DNA from: Cognatishimia sp. 1_MG-2023
GTDB lineage: Bacteria; Pseudomonadota; Alphaproteobacteria; Rhodobacterales; Rhodobacteraceae
NCBI RefSeq assembly: GCF_030548175.1
Contig: NZ_JAUORX010000008.1
Location: 35,123 to 99,122 of the forward strand
Reading direction: 5' to 3'
Length of the DNA: 64,000 bases
The position numbers and the translations under genes are program-made. Of the stretch, positions 52,777 through 61,792 are shown piece after piece; the stretch's first letter is position 1, and the number at the start of each line of letters is the position of its first letter. Under the pieces are notes generated by a model. The model did no database searches. It saw only the letters and a program-made list of their open reading frames with translations, and was not told where the DNA came from.

Positions 52777-53740
52777 CGGATTTTTCCTTATTGAATGCGC
52801 CGAGGATCTGGCCCGCGATGCCGTGTGGCGCGGTCATGATGGCGTGCATCAAGGCGCCGCCAAAAATAATCAGAGCAATATCGGCACTTAGCCCCCAATC
52901 GTTGAACAAAGCTGGCAGCAATTTGTACAGCAAGCCCGCAAACACAGCCCCGAGCCAGCTGAATGCTCCGCCAACTACGGCGAGGGCGAAGAGGAGAATT
53001 CCCTCGCCGGCGAGAAAGCTGCGTGCATCCAACTGGCCAAGTGCTCCGGCTAAGAGTGCGCCCGCGATACCTGCGAGCAAGCCCGACAAGGCAAAGGCCC
53101 AAAGTTTGTAGAACGTGACATTGATCCCTGCCGCCATTGCATTGGCTTCTGATTGTCGTGTCATTGCCCACGCGCGACCTGGGCGGCCTGCTTTATGAAG
53201 ACCAATCAAGGCAAAAGATAATCCGAGAGCGATCAGTACATAGCGAAAATAGGCTTCATCTGTTTCAGCGAACGCAGGTCGTCGAATAGATGCCGCAGAT
53301 TTTTGTGCGACACCCCAGAAACCTTCGCCACCATTCGGGAATTGAAAGGCGTTGAACATGATCTGAAAGAGTGCTGCGACCATCAAGGTGACGAGCGCGA
53401 GGTATAGGCCCCGCATGCGTAATGCTGGCAGCGCAAAGAGCGCACCAATAAGACCCGTTAAAATACCCGAGCCTAGAACAATTAAAGTGACAGGAAGTGC
53501 AGTGCCGTAGTTCAGGCGCAATGCGATCCAGCCGCCAATACCGATTAGGGCGATTTGTGCCAAGTTGATTAGACCGAGCTGGGCGTAGACCAAGGATACA
53601 CCGCTCGCCGCTAGTGCGAAAATCGCAGCTGACGTCAGGACTTTGACCCAAAGGGCGCCCGCGAACATGGGTAGTAGGATCACTGCCAGTAATAAGGCTA
53701 CGAGACCGACAAGCGTGGATTTATGCGTAAGGAGTTGCAT
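52769..53740 (-). CDS. livM: ABC transporter permease, LivM type
   Basis: 323 residues, about nine membrane helices. The conserved middle ALRMRGLYLALVTLMVAALFQ and the FNKEKSDD tail fit LivM permeases. Lies between livH and livG with four-base gap and eight-base overlap. Forms the channel with LivH. Confidence 0.88.
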   Translation of the reverse strand: MQLLTHKSTLVGLVALLLAVILLPMFAGALWVKVLTSAAIFALAASGVSLVYAQLGLINLAQIALIGIGGWIALRLNYGTALPVTLIVLGSGILTGLIGALFALPALRMRGLYLALVTLMVAALFQIMFNAFQFPNGGEGFWGVAQKSAASIRRPAFAETDEAYFRYVLIALGLSFALIGLHKAGRPGRAWAMTRQSEANAMAAGINVTFYKLWAFALSGLLAGIAGALLAGALGQLDARSFLAGEGILLFALAVVGGAFSWLGAVFAGLLYKLLPALFNDWGLSADIALIIFGGALMHAIMTAPHGIAGQILGAFNKEKSDD

Positions 53741-53744
53741 TGGA

Positions 53745-54620
53745 TTAATCCTTTGTCGCGAATGTTAAGTTGGTGCCGCGTTGCATCCAAAGGATGACCA
53801 AGCCAGCGATCACAAAGGGTGTCATGGCCCGTAACGGTGCGAGGGGTTTGTAGAGTGTCAGCATCGCCTCAACGACACCGATCAGCAGGCCGCCCAGCAG
53901 GGTCATTGGCAATGAATTCAATCGTCCAACAATCGCCGCAGCTGTGGCTGGAATAACCATGAAGGTGATGACAGTTGGTTCTAGGCGCACAAGGCTACCA
54001 AAGAGTAAGCCGGTTACGCCGGCCAGTGCGCCAGAGATACACCAAGCGATTGTTTCCACGCGCACAATAGGAATACCGAGCAACGCGGCATGATCGCGAT
54101 CATCCGCCAATGCGCGCATGTTTAGACCCATGCGGGACCTATCTAGATACAAAATCATAGCGATCACTGCAGCGACCGAGAGGCCGAGTGCAATCATACG
54201 GGTCACGGTGACGCGAACACCCAATAACGTGGTCGCCATCTTATCAGTCGGCAGGCTGAGCTTGCGGAGTTCATCGTCCCACAATAGCCCCATGACGCCC
54301 AGAAGAATAAGCATGTAGCCCAGCGTTGCGACCGCCTTGACTGCCGGCTCGCGCCAAGCCAGAGACGGCGCAATGATACGTCCATAAGCGACACTTAGGA
54401 TGACACCGGTGAGCAATGCAGAGAGCCAAGCAATTGGGCCCCAAGCGCCCCAATCTGCGACTTGCCAAGCCACCATCGCTGCCGCGGCTGCAAGGGCGCC
54501 GTAGGCAAAGTTTAAAAACCCAGTAGAGCGGCGCAAGATCACCAGACCAATGCCAGCGAGCGCGTAAAGCGACCCTACTGCAAGGCCAGAGACCAGAAAG
54601 AGACCGTAGACTTTCAGCAT
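53745..54620 (-). CDS. livH: ABC transporter permease, LivH type
   Basis: 291 residues from ATG 54620 (AAGGA eight bases upstream); the longer frame to 54659 adds a hydrophilic lead without a ribosome site. About eight membrane helices, with GIGLVILRRSTGFLNFAYGALAAAAA and MRALADDRDHAALLGIPIVRVETIAW as LivH hallmarks. A 7-bp GC hairpin lies between it and the binding-protein gene. Confidence 0.9.
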   Translation of the reverse strand: MLKVYGLFLVSGLAVGSLYALAGIGLVILRRSTGFLNFAYGALAAAAAMVAWQVADWGAWGPIAWLSALLTGVILSVAYGRIIAPSLAWREPAVKAVATLGYMLILLGVMGLLWDDELRKLSLPTDKMATTLLGVRVTVTRMIALGLSVAAVIAMILYLDRSRMGLNMRALADDRDHAALLGIPIVRVETIAWCISGALAGVTGLLFGSLVRLEPTVITFMVIPATAAAIVGRLNSLPMTLLGGLLIGVVEAMLTLYKPLAPLRAMTPFVIAGLVILWMQRGTNLTFATKD

Positions 54621-54636
54621 GAGACTTTCCTTAATT

Positions 54637-54665
54637 GGGGCGGGCAACCTAGGCCGCACCGCCCC
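54637..54665 (-). other. Hairpin between the binding-protein gene and livH
   Basis: GGGGCGG (54637-54643) pairs with CCGCCCC (54659-54665). No T tract in the direction of transcription. Such hairpins often protect the highly expressed binding-protein message and lower expression of the permease genes downstream. Confidence 0.55.
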
Positions 54666-54678
54666 TCTTGGGAGGTGG

Positions 54679-55938
54679 TTACTTCAGACCCAGAGCAGCT
54701 TCCTGCGCACGGATCGGATCGAGGTAATTGGTGTCGATGTCATAGCAATCACGCACCAGTTCAAAACCGCCGTCTTTAAAGACAACCATACGGCCAGCGT
54801 GATTTGGCATGTGACGATCTGCTTCGCCGACATAGTAAGGTTTGCACAGCAAATCAGACTCTGCGCCAACGATGCCTTGGATGGCCTTCGTGACAGTTGG
54901 ACGATCAATTGTAGCTGGATCCAACTTCAGCAATGCGTCGACAAAAAACTTAGCTGAGATGTAGCCAGATTGGCTGAACGTGTCCTGACGGTCGCCGTCT
55001 TGGCCATAAGCCTCGACCACTTTGGCCCAGTTTTGGTTGTCCGCACCTTCGCTGTCGAACTCGTTCAGCTCGATGTTGATGTACAGGTTTTCAGACCAGT
55101 ACTCACCCAGGATTTCGCCGACACCTGGTTCATACAAAGGCGTTGGAGAAACCCATTTGAACAAGTCACGGCCACCTTGTTCTTCTGCGACTTTCAGAAG
55201 ACCAATTGCAGGGCCTGCTGGCAGCATCAACAGAATGGTGTCTACGCCTTCGGCGAGGGCTTGTAGATAGACAGAGTTCAGATCAACGGCTGTTGGGTCC
55301 ATTAGGATCGAAGTGCCTTGCAGGCCCTTGCTTTCCATATACTCGTTCATCCAGTCACACGCCCAACCGCCATTGTTTGGGATATTGAAACCGATGCAGG
55401 CTGCGTTTGTTGCACCAAGCTCTTCGATTGCGAATTTCAGTGCGCCGATGCCTGAAGGCAATGGGCCTTGGTTCGTGGAAACGATATGGCTGCTTTCGTA
55501 GCATTCAGAGATCGCGCAACCGGATGCCATGACCATGACGTCTTCGGATGCATAAAGTGGGGCATTTACCGCCATTTCAACGACAGAACCGTTGCCAACC
55601 AAGGCTACCACGTTTTCGTCTTTGACGAGTTTGGTTGCCACTTGGCCCGCCAATTCTGGATTCCACTGATCGTTTTCAACGATGTATTCGATTGGACGGC
55701 CGTTGACGCCACCATTCGCGTTTACACAGTCGAAATACGCGGCAGCACCGTCTGTCCCACCAGAGAAGTCACCCGGAGGGGCGTTCCCGTTGATGCCCCC
55801 CACTTTAATCGGGTCACCAGTCGCAGCGGTACCAGTGTTCAGACCACAAACTGGTGCGTGACCATCTGCTTTCGCTGGTTCAGCCATAAATGCAGCACCG
55901 GCCATAAGCGTGGCTGCAAAAAGAAGTGTCGTTTTCAT
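54679..55938 (-). CDS. ABC transporter periplasmic binding protein, Leu/Ile/Val type
   Basis: 419 residues with signal peptide (about 1-24, MAGAAFMAEPAKADG) and the type I periplasmic-binding fold (Peripla_BP_6): KVGGINGNAPPGDFSGGTDG, LVGNGSVVEMAVNAPLYASEDVMVMASG, MLPAGPAIGLLKVAEEQGG. Several cysteines are present in the mature part (CAISECYESS, CIGF, CDWM, LLCKPYY). Ligand unknown; an aromatic compound fits the location. First gene of the transporter operon; GGGAG eight bases before the ATG. Confidence 0.88.
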   Translation of the reverse strand: MKTTLLFAATLMAGAAFMAEPAKADGHAPVCGLNTGTAATGDPIKVGGINGNAPPGDFSGGTDGAAAYFDCVNANGGVNGRPIEYIVENDQWNPELAGQVATKLVKDENVVALVGNGSVVEMAVNAPLYASEDVMVMASGCAISECYESSHIVSTNQGPLPSGIGALKFAIEELGATNAACIGFNIPNNGGWACDWMNEYMESKGLQGTSILMDPTAVDLNSVYLQALAEGVDTILLMLPAGPAIGLLKVAEEQGGRDLFKWVSPTPLYEPGVGEILGEYWSENLYINIELNEFDSEGADNQNWAKVVEAYGQDGDRQDTFSQSGYISAKFFVDALLKLDPATIDRPTVTKAIQGIVGAESDLLCKPYYVGEADRHMPNHAGRMVVFKDGGFELVRDCYDIDTNYLDPIRAQEAALGLK

Positions 55939-56174
55939 TATTGTTCTCCCTATTGTTGGTTAAAGGTCAAAGACCGCATTCTGTGTGCAGCCGTTTGTTC
56001 ATTGTTGCCGTGGGCAGATAACGTGCCGCCAACGGTGTTTCTGTGGTGACGTAGGCCGCCACGAAATCGGTAGTTAAAAGGTTCACTTTTAGGGTCCGAG
56101 GGCCCTCTTTGGTGCCTCGAATTTCTTGTGAAAAGCATTCGGTTTAGGTCGCTATGAACTTCCTTTGAAAGAGC
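55939..56174. other. Promoter region of the transporter operon
   Basis: No gene seen. Separates the transporter operon from the nitrilase module and should hold the promoter of the binding-protein gene and the trailer of the PPOX-like gene. No clear operator or terminator was found. Confidence 0.4.
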
Positions 56175-56840
56175 TCAGGACGTGCCCTTAATTACCTTTT
56201 CAAGGTATTCCTCTTCGGAAATTGTGCCGCCTTCGCTTTCGGCACGGCCCTGGTCATCCGGGTGCAAGAAAGGTTGCAGCGGATCAATGCGTTTCCAAGC
56301 TGGGAAGGGTGCTTTGCCTTCGGCATCCGGCACATATGGCGAAGTTTCAACACGGGTGTGTTTGTGAATATAGCGCGCGCAATTTTGGAAAACTGAATCA
56401 ACATGAACATCAATGACCATGTTGGCACCGGGGAATTGGCCAACAAGCTCCGGATCACGGCTTAGTTTCGCAGTGCCTTGCACGCGAATACGCCATGGTG
56501 TGACCATATCCATGAACAGCATCCCAACCTTTGCGGTTTCGTCGATGTTGCCGAGCGAGAACCACATTCCGTTGCCGTCATAGTTCGGAAAGATCAGACG
56601 GTTGTTGGACAGGACTTTGACAAATCCTACGTCGCCACCTTTGTACGACACTGTCGGTTCGCCTTTGGAGCTCACGCTGGACAGGAAAAAGTAATCGCGG
56701 CTGGTGATATAATCGGTGTGAATTTCTTCAAGCTCGTCGCGGACAATGGCATGCACCACAACCTGCGCCAGCTTGTCTTGTTTTCCCTCTTCCTGAAGAG
56801 CGCGTTGAGAGTCGGTGTAAAATTCCTCTGGCGTTGGCAT
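56175..56840 (-). CDS. PPOX-like flavin-binding protein, module A
   Basis: 221 residues from ATG 56840 (GGAGG six bases upstream). Split-barrel fold of the pyridoxamine-phosphate-oxidase group: YFFLSSVSSKGEPTVSYKGG, NYDGNGMWFSLGNI, VGMLFMDM, RIRVQGTAKL, FPGANMVIDVHVDSVFQNCARYIH. Likely binds FMN or a related flavin; the reaction is unknown. It is downstream of nitrilase A, and the same pair is repeated in module B, so it is probably functionally tied to nitrile metabolism. The two copies differ in their N- and C-terminal parts. Confidence 0.8.
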   Translation of the reverse strand: MPTPEEFYTDSQRALQEEGKQDKLAQVVVHAIVRDELEEIHTDYITSRDYFFLSSVSSKGEPTVSYKGGDVGFVKVLSNNRLIFPNYDGNGMWFSLGNIDETAKVGMLFMDMVTPWRIRVQGTAKLSRDPELVGQFPGANMVIDVHVDSVFQNCARYIHKHTRVETSPYVPDAEGKAPFPAWKRIDPLQPFLHPDDQGRAESEGGTISEEEYLEKVIKGTS

Positions 56841-56874
56841 TTTGGCCTCCAAGTGTTGATTGCATCGTGTGAAA

Positions 56875-56902
56875 TGTCCCCGGCGCTAAAATACCGGGGA
56901 CA
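56875..56902 (-). other. Hairpin between nitrilase A and the PPOX-like gene
   Basis: TGTCCCCGG (56875-56883) pairs with CCGGGGACA (56894-56902), loop of ten. No T tract. Module B has a comparable hairpin in the same place. Confidence 0.55.
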
Positions 56903-56911
56903 CACTGAGAC

Positions 56912-57925
56912 TTATTCTGCGTCTTGGAGTTCAGCAGTTTCAGAGTCGTCTACCAGCGACAAACCTGAGGTTTCGTCAAATGCCATAACTGGACGTTGTG
57001 CTTTGCGGTTGATCATAAGGCGTGTGACGTCTGGGCGCGCATAGTGGCCCGCTGGGTCTGCCGCCGCTTTCGCATAGGCGATCATACCCAGATCAATGTC
57101 CGCAAAGACGATGCCTTCTTCGGTGTCAGGAATGACGTTACCGATGGACTGCCCGTCTGGTGCATAGATTTTAGTGTAGCCACCGCCGACAGGGCACAAT
57201 GACTCTTTCATTGGATCGCCTTCACACAGTATGTCTTGCTGTTCTTTGCTGACCAATGCGCAGGCGGCGATAACGAAACAGCTACCTTCTACAGCGTACA
57301 ACATAGATGCGCCGTTGTTCACTTCGTGGCCAAGGGCATATGCTCCGCCTTTGTACAATGAGAGGTTTGGCCAAGCAGCGCAGTGGATCTGCTCATTGTC
57401 TGAATACATCGCGTATTTAGAAAGCGGCTGAAGGTGTTCCCAGCAGCTAAGCTGACCAATACGGCCAAGTGATGTTTCTGCGACGTGCAAGTCTGAACCA
57501 TCGCCACTGCCGAATACAGTACGCTCTACGTGGGTTGGTTTTAGTTTACGGCGGCGTTTGATGACTTCGCCATTTTCATCGTAATGCCATTGAGCAATGT
57601 ACAACGAACCGCCTGCGCGCTCGGACAAGCCCATGGACACTTGAATGTTGTTGTCACGCGCCGCTTTCGCAATTGCTTGATCTTCTTCGGAACCCGCTTC
57701 GATGGAATTTTCAAAATAGCGGCCGACAAATTGCATTTGCCATGCCACAGGGCCAAGCCAAATATGGTTTGGATACCCCGGCAACCATGTTTCCGGAAAG
57801 ACGACAAGTTTCGCACCGGCCTTAGCGGCTTCTTCGATGTACTTAACCGCTTTTTCGATCCCAGCTTGAAGGTCGAGGTAGCAAGGCGCAGCTTGAACCG
57901 CGGCAACTTTGAATTGTTGTGACAT
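56912..57925 (-). CDS. Nitrilase A
   Basis: 337 residues, cytoplasmic, converts a nitrile to carboxylic acid and ammonia. Catalytic triad E45 (FPETWLPGYP), K127 (RRRKLKPTHVER) and C161 (LSCWEHLQPLSKYAMY). The CWEH context marks true nitrilases, not amidases or beta-ureidopropionases. About the family length. Substrate cannot be read from the sequence; aryl or arylaceto-nitriles are plausible. GGGAG seven bases before ATG. Divergent from an AraC regulator, and upstream of the PPOX-like gene. Confidence 0.93.
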   Translation of the reverse strand: MSQQFKVAAVQAAPCYLDLQAGIEKAVKYIEEAAKAGAKLVVFPETWLPGYPNHIWLGPVAWQMQFVGRYFENSIEAGSEEDQAIAKAARDNNIQVSMGLSERAGGSLYIAQWHYDENGEVIKRRRKLKPTHVERTVFGSGDGSDLHVAETSLGRIGQLSCWEHLQPLSKYAMYSDNEQIHCAAWPNLSLYKGGAYALGHEVNNGASMLYAVEGSCFVIAACALVSKEQQDILCEGDPMKESLCPVGGGYTKIYAPDGQSIGNVIPDTEEGIVFADIDLGMIAYAKAAADPAGHYARPDVTRLMINRKAQRPVMAFDETSGLSLVDDSETAELQDAE

Positions 57926-57960
57926 GTGAATTCTCCCAATTGATAAGCTTAGTCTGGAGG

Positions 57961-57989
57961 CGAAAACTGTTGGTTGCTTTCGAAACTGG
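57961..57989. promoter_or_regulatory. Candidate AraC half-sites, module A
   Basis: CGAAAACTG (57961-57969) and CGAAACTGG (57981-57989), direct repeats 20 bases apart, between nitrilase A and its divergent AraC gene. Just to the right, AAAAAC-TTGC-GTTTTT forms a 6-bp hairpin (57994-58009). Confidence 0.4.
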
Positions 57990-58052
57990 GCTTAAAAACT
58001 TGCGTTTTTGGGTCATTCACGCAAAATTAGATGAAAATAGGACTAGTTTTTA

Positions 58053-59000
58053 ATGGATCTCACAGCTCGATACGATACGGCGAAAGTTGCCGCTTTAGAT
58101 CGCTTCGCCTACTGGCGTGACGTGATCTGCGAAAGCTATGTCCAGCTGGGATGTGACACGAAAAACGTAAACGATTTCAACGGCTCGTTGGAAATACACC
58201 GTCACTCTGTACTTTCTGTTTCTCATGTCTCTGGCATGGCGCATACGGCCGAGCGACGGAAGCGCGATATTAGAAGTGCGACTGACGAATATTTTCTGCT
58301 GAGTTTGCAAACTGCCAAGACTTCGCGAATCACGCAATTTGGTAAAACGTCGGTCCTAAACCCGGGTGACATGGCACTTTATGCAAGTTCAGACCCTTAC
58401 AAGCTGGAGTTGTCTGACGACTTTTCAAAGACGGTTGTACAGCTTCCGAAAGACAAACTGATTGCGCGATTGCCGAATGCACATGCGCTGGTCGCGCATA
58501 AGATTGATGGGCAATCTGGCATCGGTAAATTGGTAAGCGAAAACATTATCGAATTTTCAAAACACGCCAATGAAAATAATCCAGCGTTGCGCGAAATGGT
58601 TCAGGCCACTTTGATAGACCTAATCGCGACCGGCCTAGCCAGCGAGATTGGCCAAAGGGTCGAGCTGTCCTCGCCAGAACAGCACGTCATGATGCGGGCA
58701 AAGAGTTTTATTCGCGGAAACTTGGGAAACCCTGATCTGGATCGCACCATGGTCGCAGACGATATTGGTATGTCCGTTCGGCGACTGAATGCGATTTTCG
58801 CGAAAGAAGATAACTCTATCGCGGAATATATTCGTGCGGAACGGTTAAAGCGTGTCGCATTGGAATTGCGTGATCAACGGTATGCAAGTTTATCGATTAG
58901 CGAAATTGCGATGCGAAACGGCTTTTCTAACCTTCAGCATTTTTCAACACTGTTTCGCAGCACCCAAGGTATTACTCCCAAGGGATACCGCCAAACATAG
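58053..59000 (+). CDS. AraC-family regulator, module A
   Basis: 315 residues. N-terminal ligand-sensing half of the AraC-binding-like type (FAYWRDVICESYVQLGC ... LNPGDMALYASSDPYKLEL), C-terminal pair of helix-turn-helices (about 215-312: GMSVRRLNAIFAKEDNSIAEYIRAERL, ISEIAMRNGFSNLQHFSTLFRSTQGITPKGYRQ). AraC-type activators of nitrilase genes are known (NitR of Rhodococcus). Divergent from nitrilase A, so likely activates it in response to a nitrile or its acid. Paralogue of the regulator at 60832. Confidence 0.9.
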   Translation: MDLTARYDTAKVAALDRFAYWRDVICESYVQLGCDTKNVNDFNGSLEIHRHSVLSVSHVSGMAHTAERRKRDIRSATDEYFLLSLQTAKTSRITQFGKTSVLNPGDMALYASSDPYKLELSDDFSKTVVQLPKDKLIARLPNAHALVAHKIDGQSGIGKLVSENIIEFSKHANENNPALREMVQATLIDLIATGLASEIGQRVELSSPEQHVMMRAKSFIRGNLGNPDLDRTMVADDIGMSVRRLNAIFAKEDNSIAEYIRAERLKRVALELRDQRYASLSISEIAMRNGFSNLQHFSTLFRSTQGITPKGYRQT

Positions 59001-59012
59001 TGCGCAATCTGA

Positions 59013-59612
59013 TTAATCAGATCCTTCCAAAGCTTCCCGGATACCTGGTTTCATTTTCCAAGCAGGAACAGGCTGTTCCTTACCTTCTTTGGGAAGGTGA
59101 GCTGACTCTTCTACAAGGGTCATTTCGGGGATGTAACGACCGCAATTCAAATAGATGTGCTTCGTATTAATTTCGATCAATCGCTTTGCACCTGGAAATT
59201 CGCCTAGCATTGGATGTTCATCGTGAAGCGTTGCGACGCCGTTGATCCGAACACGCAGATACCGTTTACCTTCTTCGTTTTCAAAGCGGACAAACAGCAT
59301 GCCCACATTCGGGTTTTCGATTATGTTGCCAAGCGATTTGTACATGCGATTGCCGTCATAATCAGGGTAAACCAACGTGTTTGGACCGGTGATTTTGATG
59401 AATCCCTTGGGCCCGCCTTTGTAAGAACAATCCGTGTTTTCACCCGAAGATGTCGCGAGAAAGAAATACGACGACTCTTCGATAAATTCGCGATAGCCGA
59501 ACTTATCGTCATCAAAATTTGAAACAGTTGTAGCGCCTACGACTAGGTCTGCGACTTTGCGAGCATTGTACCGATCCTGCAGTTTACGGCTGCCCTCTCC
59601 AAACATTTCCAT
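59013..59612 (-). CDS. PPOX-like flavin-binding protein, module B
   Basis: 199 residues, paralogue of the module A protein: YFFLATSSGENTDCSYKGGPKGFIKI, YPDYDGNRMYKSLGNI, VGMLFVRFENEEGKRYLRVRINGVATL, FPGAKRLIEINTKHIYLNCGRYI. Shorter at the C-terminus than copy A. GGGAG seven bases before the ATG. It converges on AraC A (13 bases apart) and follows nitrilase B, from which a strong hairpin separates it. Function unknown beyond probable flavin binding. Confidence 0.8.
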   Translation of the reverse strand: MEMFGEGSRKLQDRYNARKVADLVVGATTVSNFDDDKFGYREFIEESSYFFLATSSGENTDCSYKGGPKGFIKITGPNTLVYPDYDGNRMYKSLGNIIENPNVGMLFVRFENEEGKRYLRVRINGVATLHDEHPMLGEFPGAKRLIEINTKHIYLNCGRYIPEMTLVEESAHLPKEGKEQPVPAWKMKPGIREALEGSD

Positions 59613-59643
59613 GAAATTCTCCCACTTTAGATGTCAAAATAAA

Positions 59644-59669
59644 TGGGCCAGGGTTAACGCCCTGGCCCA
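59644..59669. terminator. Strong hairpin between nitrilase B and the PPOX-like gene
   Basis: TGGGCCAGGG (59644-59653), 6-base loop, CCCTGGCCCA (59660-59669). On the plus strand it is followed by seven T; on the minus strand, the direction of these genes, by ATTTATTTT. It probably works as an intrinsic terminator or attenuator and could lower PPOX expression relative to the nitrilase. Confidence 0.7.
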
Positions 59670-59675
59670 GTTTTT

Positions 59676-60707
59676 TTATTGAGCAGCTATTTCAGCATCT
59701 GTTTCCGGCTCAGCGTTTTCAGAAGCGTCGCGCATAACCTGACCTGCTTCACTTGGTGTCAAAACCGGCTTAAGCGGCTTTTTATTGTGCACCAGAGCCA
59801 AAGCATCTGCTCGCGAATAGTGACCTGCAGGATCATGGGCAACTTTGGCCAACAGAATGCGGCTGAGGTCGATTTCTGCAACGACGAGGCCTTCTTCTGT
59901 TGGTGCAAGGTTCTCACCAAGTGTCGCACCATCTGGACCCCAAATACGAGAGTACCCGCCACCAACTTCCATGAACTTCTGTTGTTGCTCTGACGTTACC
60001 AACTCATCATAGATTTCCTGCGAAATCACGGCGCAAGATTGAATAACAAATACTTGGCCTTCCATCGCATAGGTTTGGTTTACGTTGGTATTGACCTCTG
60101 CACTGAAGCCATGAGTCAGCTTGTCGTACAGGCTAAAGGCTGGCCATGCCGCACAGTGAATTTGTTCGCCCTGTGCAAACATCGCGTATTTGGACAGAGG
60201 CTGGAAGTGTTCCCAGCAGCAAAGCCCACCGATTTTACCAAGCTCAGTATCGTTTACAATAATGTCACTGCCGTCACCTTCGCCAAACACCGAACGCTCG
60301 ACATGCGTTGGTTTCAGTTTCTTACGGCGTGAAATGACTTCACCTTCAGCATTGATGTGCCACTGCGCGATATAGAGACTACCGCTAATACGTTCAGACA
60401 CACCCATCTGTACGTGGATTTTGTTGCGGCGCGCTGCATTACAAATCGCTTTTTCTTCGTCGCTACCAGCAACAATCGAGTTTTGCATATAAGCGCCGAA
60501 ATAATGAATGGCGAAAGCCGGTGGCCCCATCCAGATTTGCCAAGGATAGCCCGGCAACCAAGTCTCTGGGAAGACAATCAACTGCACGCCTTGTGCGCCA
60601 GCCTCGTCGATCAACTTAATAGTCTTTTCAACGCCAGCCTTTAAATCAATCCAAGCTGGGGCTGCCTGAACAGCAGCCACTTTGACGATATTTGGTTCCA
60701 TTTTCAT
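59676..60707 (-). CDS. Nitrilase B
   Basis: 343 residues; triad E48 (FPETWLPGYP), K130 (RRKKLKPTHVER) and C164 (GLCCWEHFQPLSKYAMF). Clearly homologous to nitrilase A along the full length but well diverged (for example VNTNVNQTYAMEGQVF against VNNGASMLYAVEGSCF), which suggests a different substrate range, not a recent copy. Upstream of PPOX-like B and divergent from AraC B. Confidence 0.93.
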   Translation of the reverse strand: MKMEPNIVKVAAVQAAPAWIDLKAGVEKTIKLIDEAGAQGVQLIVFPETWLPGYPWQIWMGPPAFAIHYFGAYMQNSIVAGSDEEKAICNAARRNKIHVQMGVSERISGSLYIAQWHINAEGEVISRRKKLKPTHVERSVFGEGDGSDIIVNDTELGKIGGLCCWEHFQPLSKYAMFAQGEQIHCAAWPAFSLYDKLTHGFSAEVNTNVNQTYAMEGQVFVIQSCAVISQEIYDELVTSEQQQKFMEVGGGYSRIWGPDGATLGENLAPTEEGLVVAEIDLSRILLAKVAHDPAGHYSRADALALVHNKKPLKPVLTPSEAGQVMRDASENAEPETDAEIAAQ

Positions 60708-60779
60708 AACATAATTTCCCTGATGGATTTAGTCTCAATTGTAATTGTGTTATTAATTCCCCAAGCGTGCTTGCTTTTG

Positions 60780-60808
60780 CCGGACAGAAACTTTGTGATT
60801 CCCGGACA
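60780..60808. promoter_or_regulatory. Candidate AraC half-sites, module B
   Basis: CCGGACA at 60780-60786 and 60802-60808, direct repeats 22 bases apart (two helical turns), between nitrilase B and AraC B. AraC proteins typically bind such tandem half-sites. Confidence 0.45.
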
Positions 60809-60831
60809 ATTGCCCTGCCCGCACACAAAAA

Positions 60832-61788
60832 ATGAGCGATGCGATGCAAATGCTTTTTGATACGAAGAATGTGATGCAAAGAGATCGATTCTCTTATTGG
60901 CAAGATGCGGCCTGCGATGCGTATTTGCCGATCGCCTGCGAAGCACCCGATCCCAGTTCGTTCAACGGTAGTATCTCGCTAGAGCGCTTGTCGCGACTGA
61001 ACCTCTCATTCATCAAAGCAAGTGCGCAAACCGTGTCGCGCAACAAAAGCCAGATCAGCCGTGATTCTGAACGCTTTTTTATGGTGAGTGTGCCGCTTGG
61101 AGAAAGCTGCAACGTCACGCAATCGCACCGCCAAGCGTTCTTAGAGCCAGGTGATTTTGCGCTTTATTCCACAGCTGAACCATACTCGGTAGAATGCGTA
61201 AACAAGGTTGATCAACTTGTCATTCAGTTGCCCTACAAGGACCTGATCACCCGACTGCCAAACGTTGAAATGTTAACCGCAAGACGCGTTGACGGGAACA
61301 GCGCATTGGTACGGATGGCCCATGCGCATTTATGCCAATATGCAAGCATGATTGGCACGCAGACTGATGAGGTAAAGCACCTCCTACAGGATACAATTCT
61401 GGACCTTTTGGCTGCATCTCTAGCGACCTTAACACCGGAGCAACACCAGCTATCGCGCCCTCAATCTATGATGCTATTGCGTACCAAAGCCTATGTACGT
61501 GAAAACCTTAGAGAACATGAGCTTAACCCTACTCAAATCGCCGTGGCGATGGGTGTGTCCCGCCGTTCACTACGCCGTTTATTTGCTGACAGTAATGAAA
61601 GTTTATCTGCTTACATCCGTGACGCACGTTTGGACAAGATTGCAGAAGAGCTGCGCAATCCATTGATGGCCAACATGTCCATTTCACAAGTGTCAATAAA
61701 GTGGGGAATGGGCAACTTTCAGCATTTCACGCGTCTGTTCAAAGCCCGATTTGGCATGACCCCCAGCGCATACCGCCAAGGGTCATAA
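60832..61788 (+). CDS. AraC-family regulator, module B
   Basis: 318 residues with the same two-part layout as the module A protein: sensing half (FSYWQDAACDAYLPIAC ... LEPGDFALYSTAEPYSVEC) and C-terminal helix-turn-helix pair (GVSRRSLRRLFADSNESLSAYIRDARL, ISQVSIKWGMGNFQHFTRLFKARFGMTPSAYRQ). Divergent from nitrilase B and convergent with the dehalogenase gene (four-base gap). Probably controls nitrilase B, perhaps also the dehalogenase. ATG 60841 is an alternative start. Confidence 0.9.
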   Translation: MSDAMQMLFDTKNVMQRDRFSYWQDAACDAYLPIACEAPDPSSFNGSISLERLSRLNLSFIKASAQTVSRNKSQISRDSERFFMVSVPLGESCNVTQSHRQAFLEPGDFALYSTAEPYSVECVNKVDQLVIQLPYKDLITRLPNVEMLTARRVDGNSALVRMAHAHLCQYASMIGTQTDEVKHLLQDTILDLLAASLATLTPEQHQLSRPQSMMLLRTKAYVRENLREHELNPTQIAVAMGVSRRSLRRLFADSNESLSAYIRDARLDKIAEELRNPLMANMSISQVSIKWGMGNFQHFTRLFKARFGMTPSAYRQGS

Positions 61789-61792
61789 GTTC

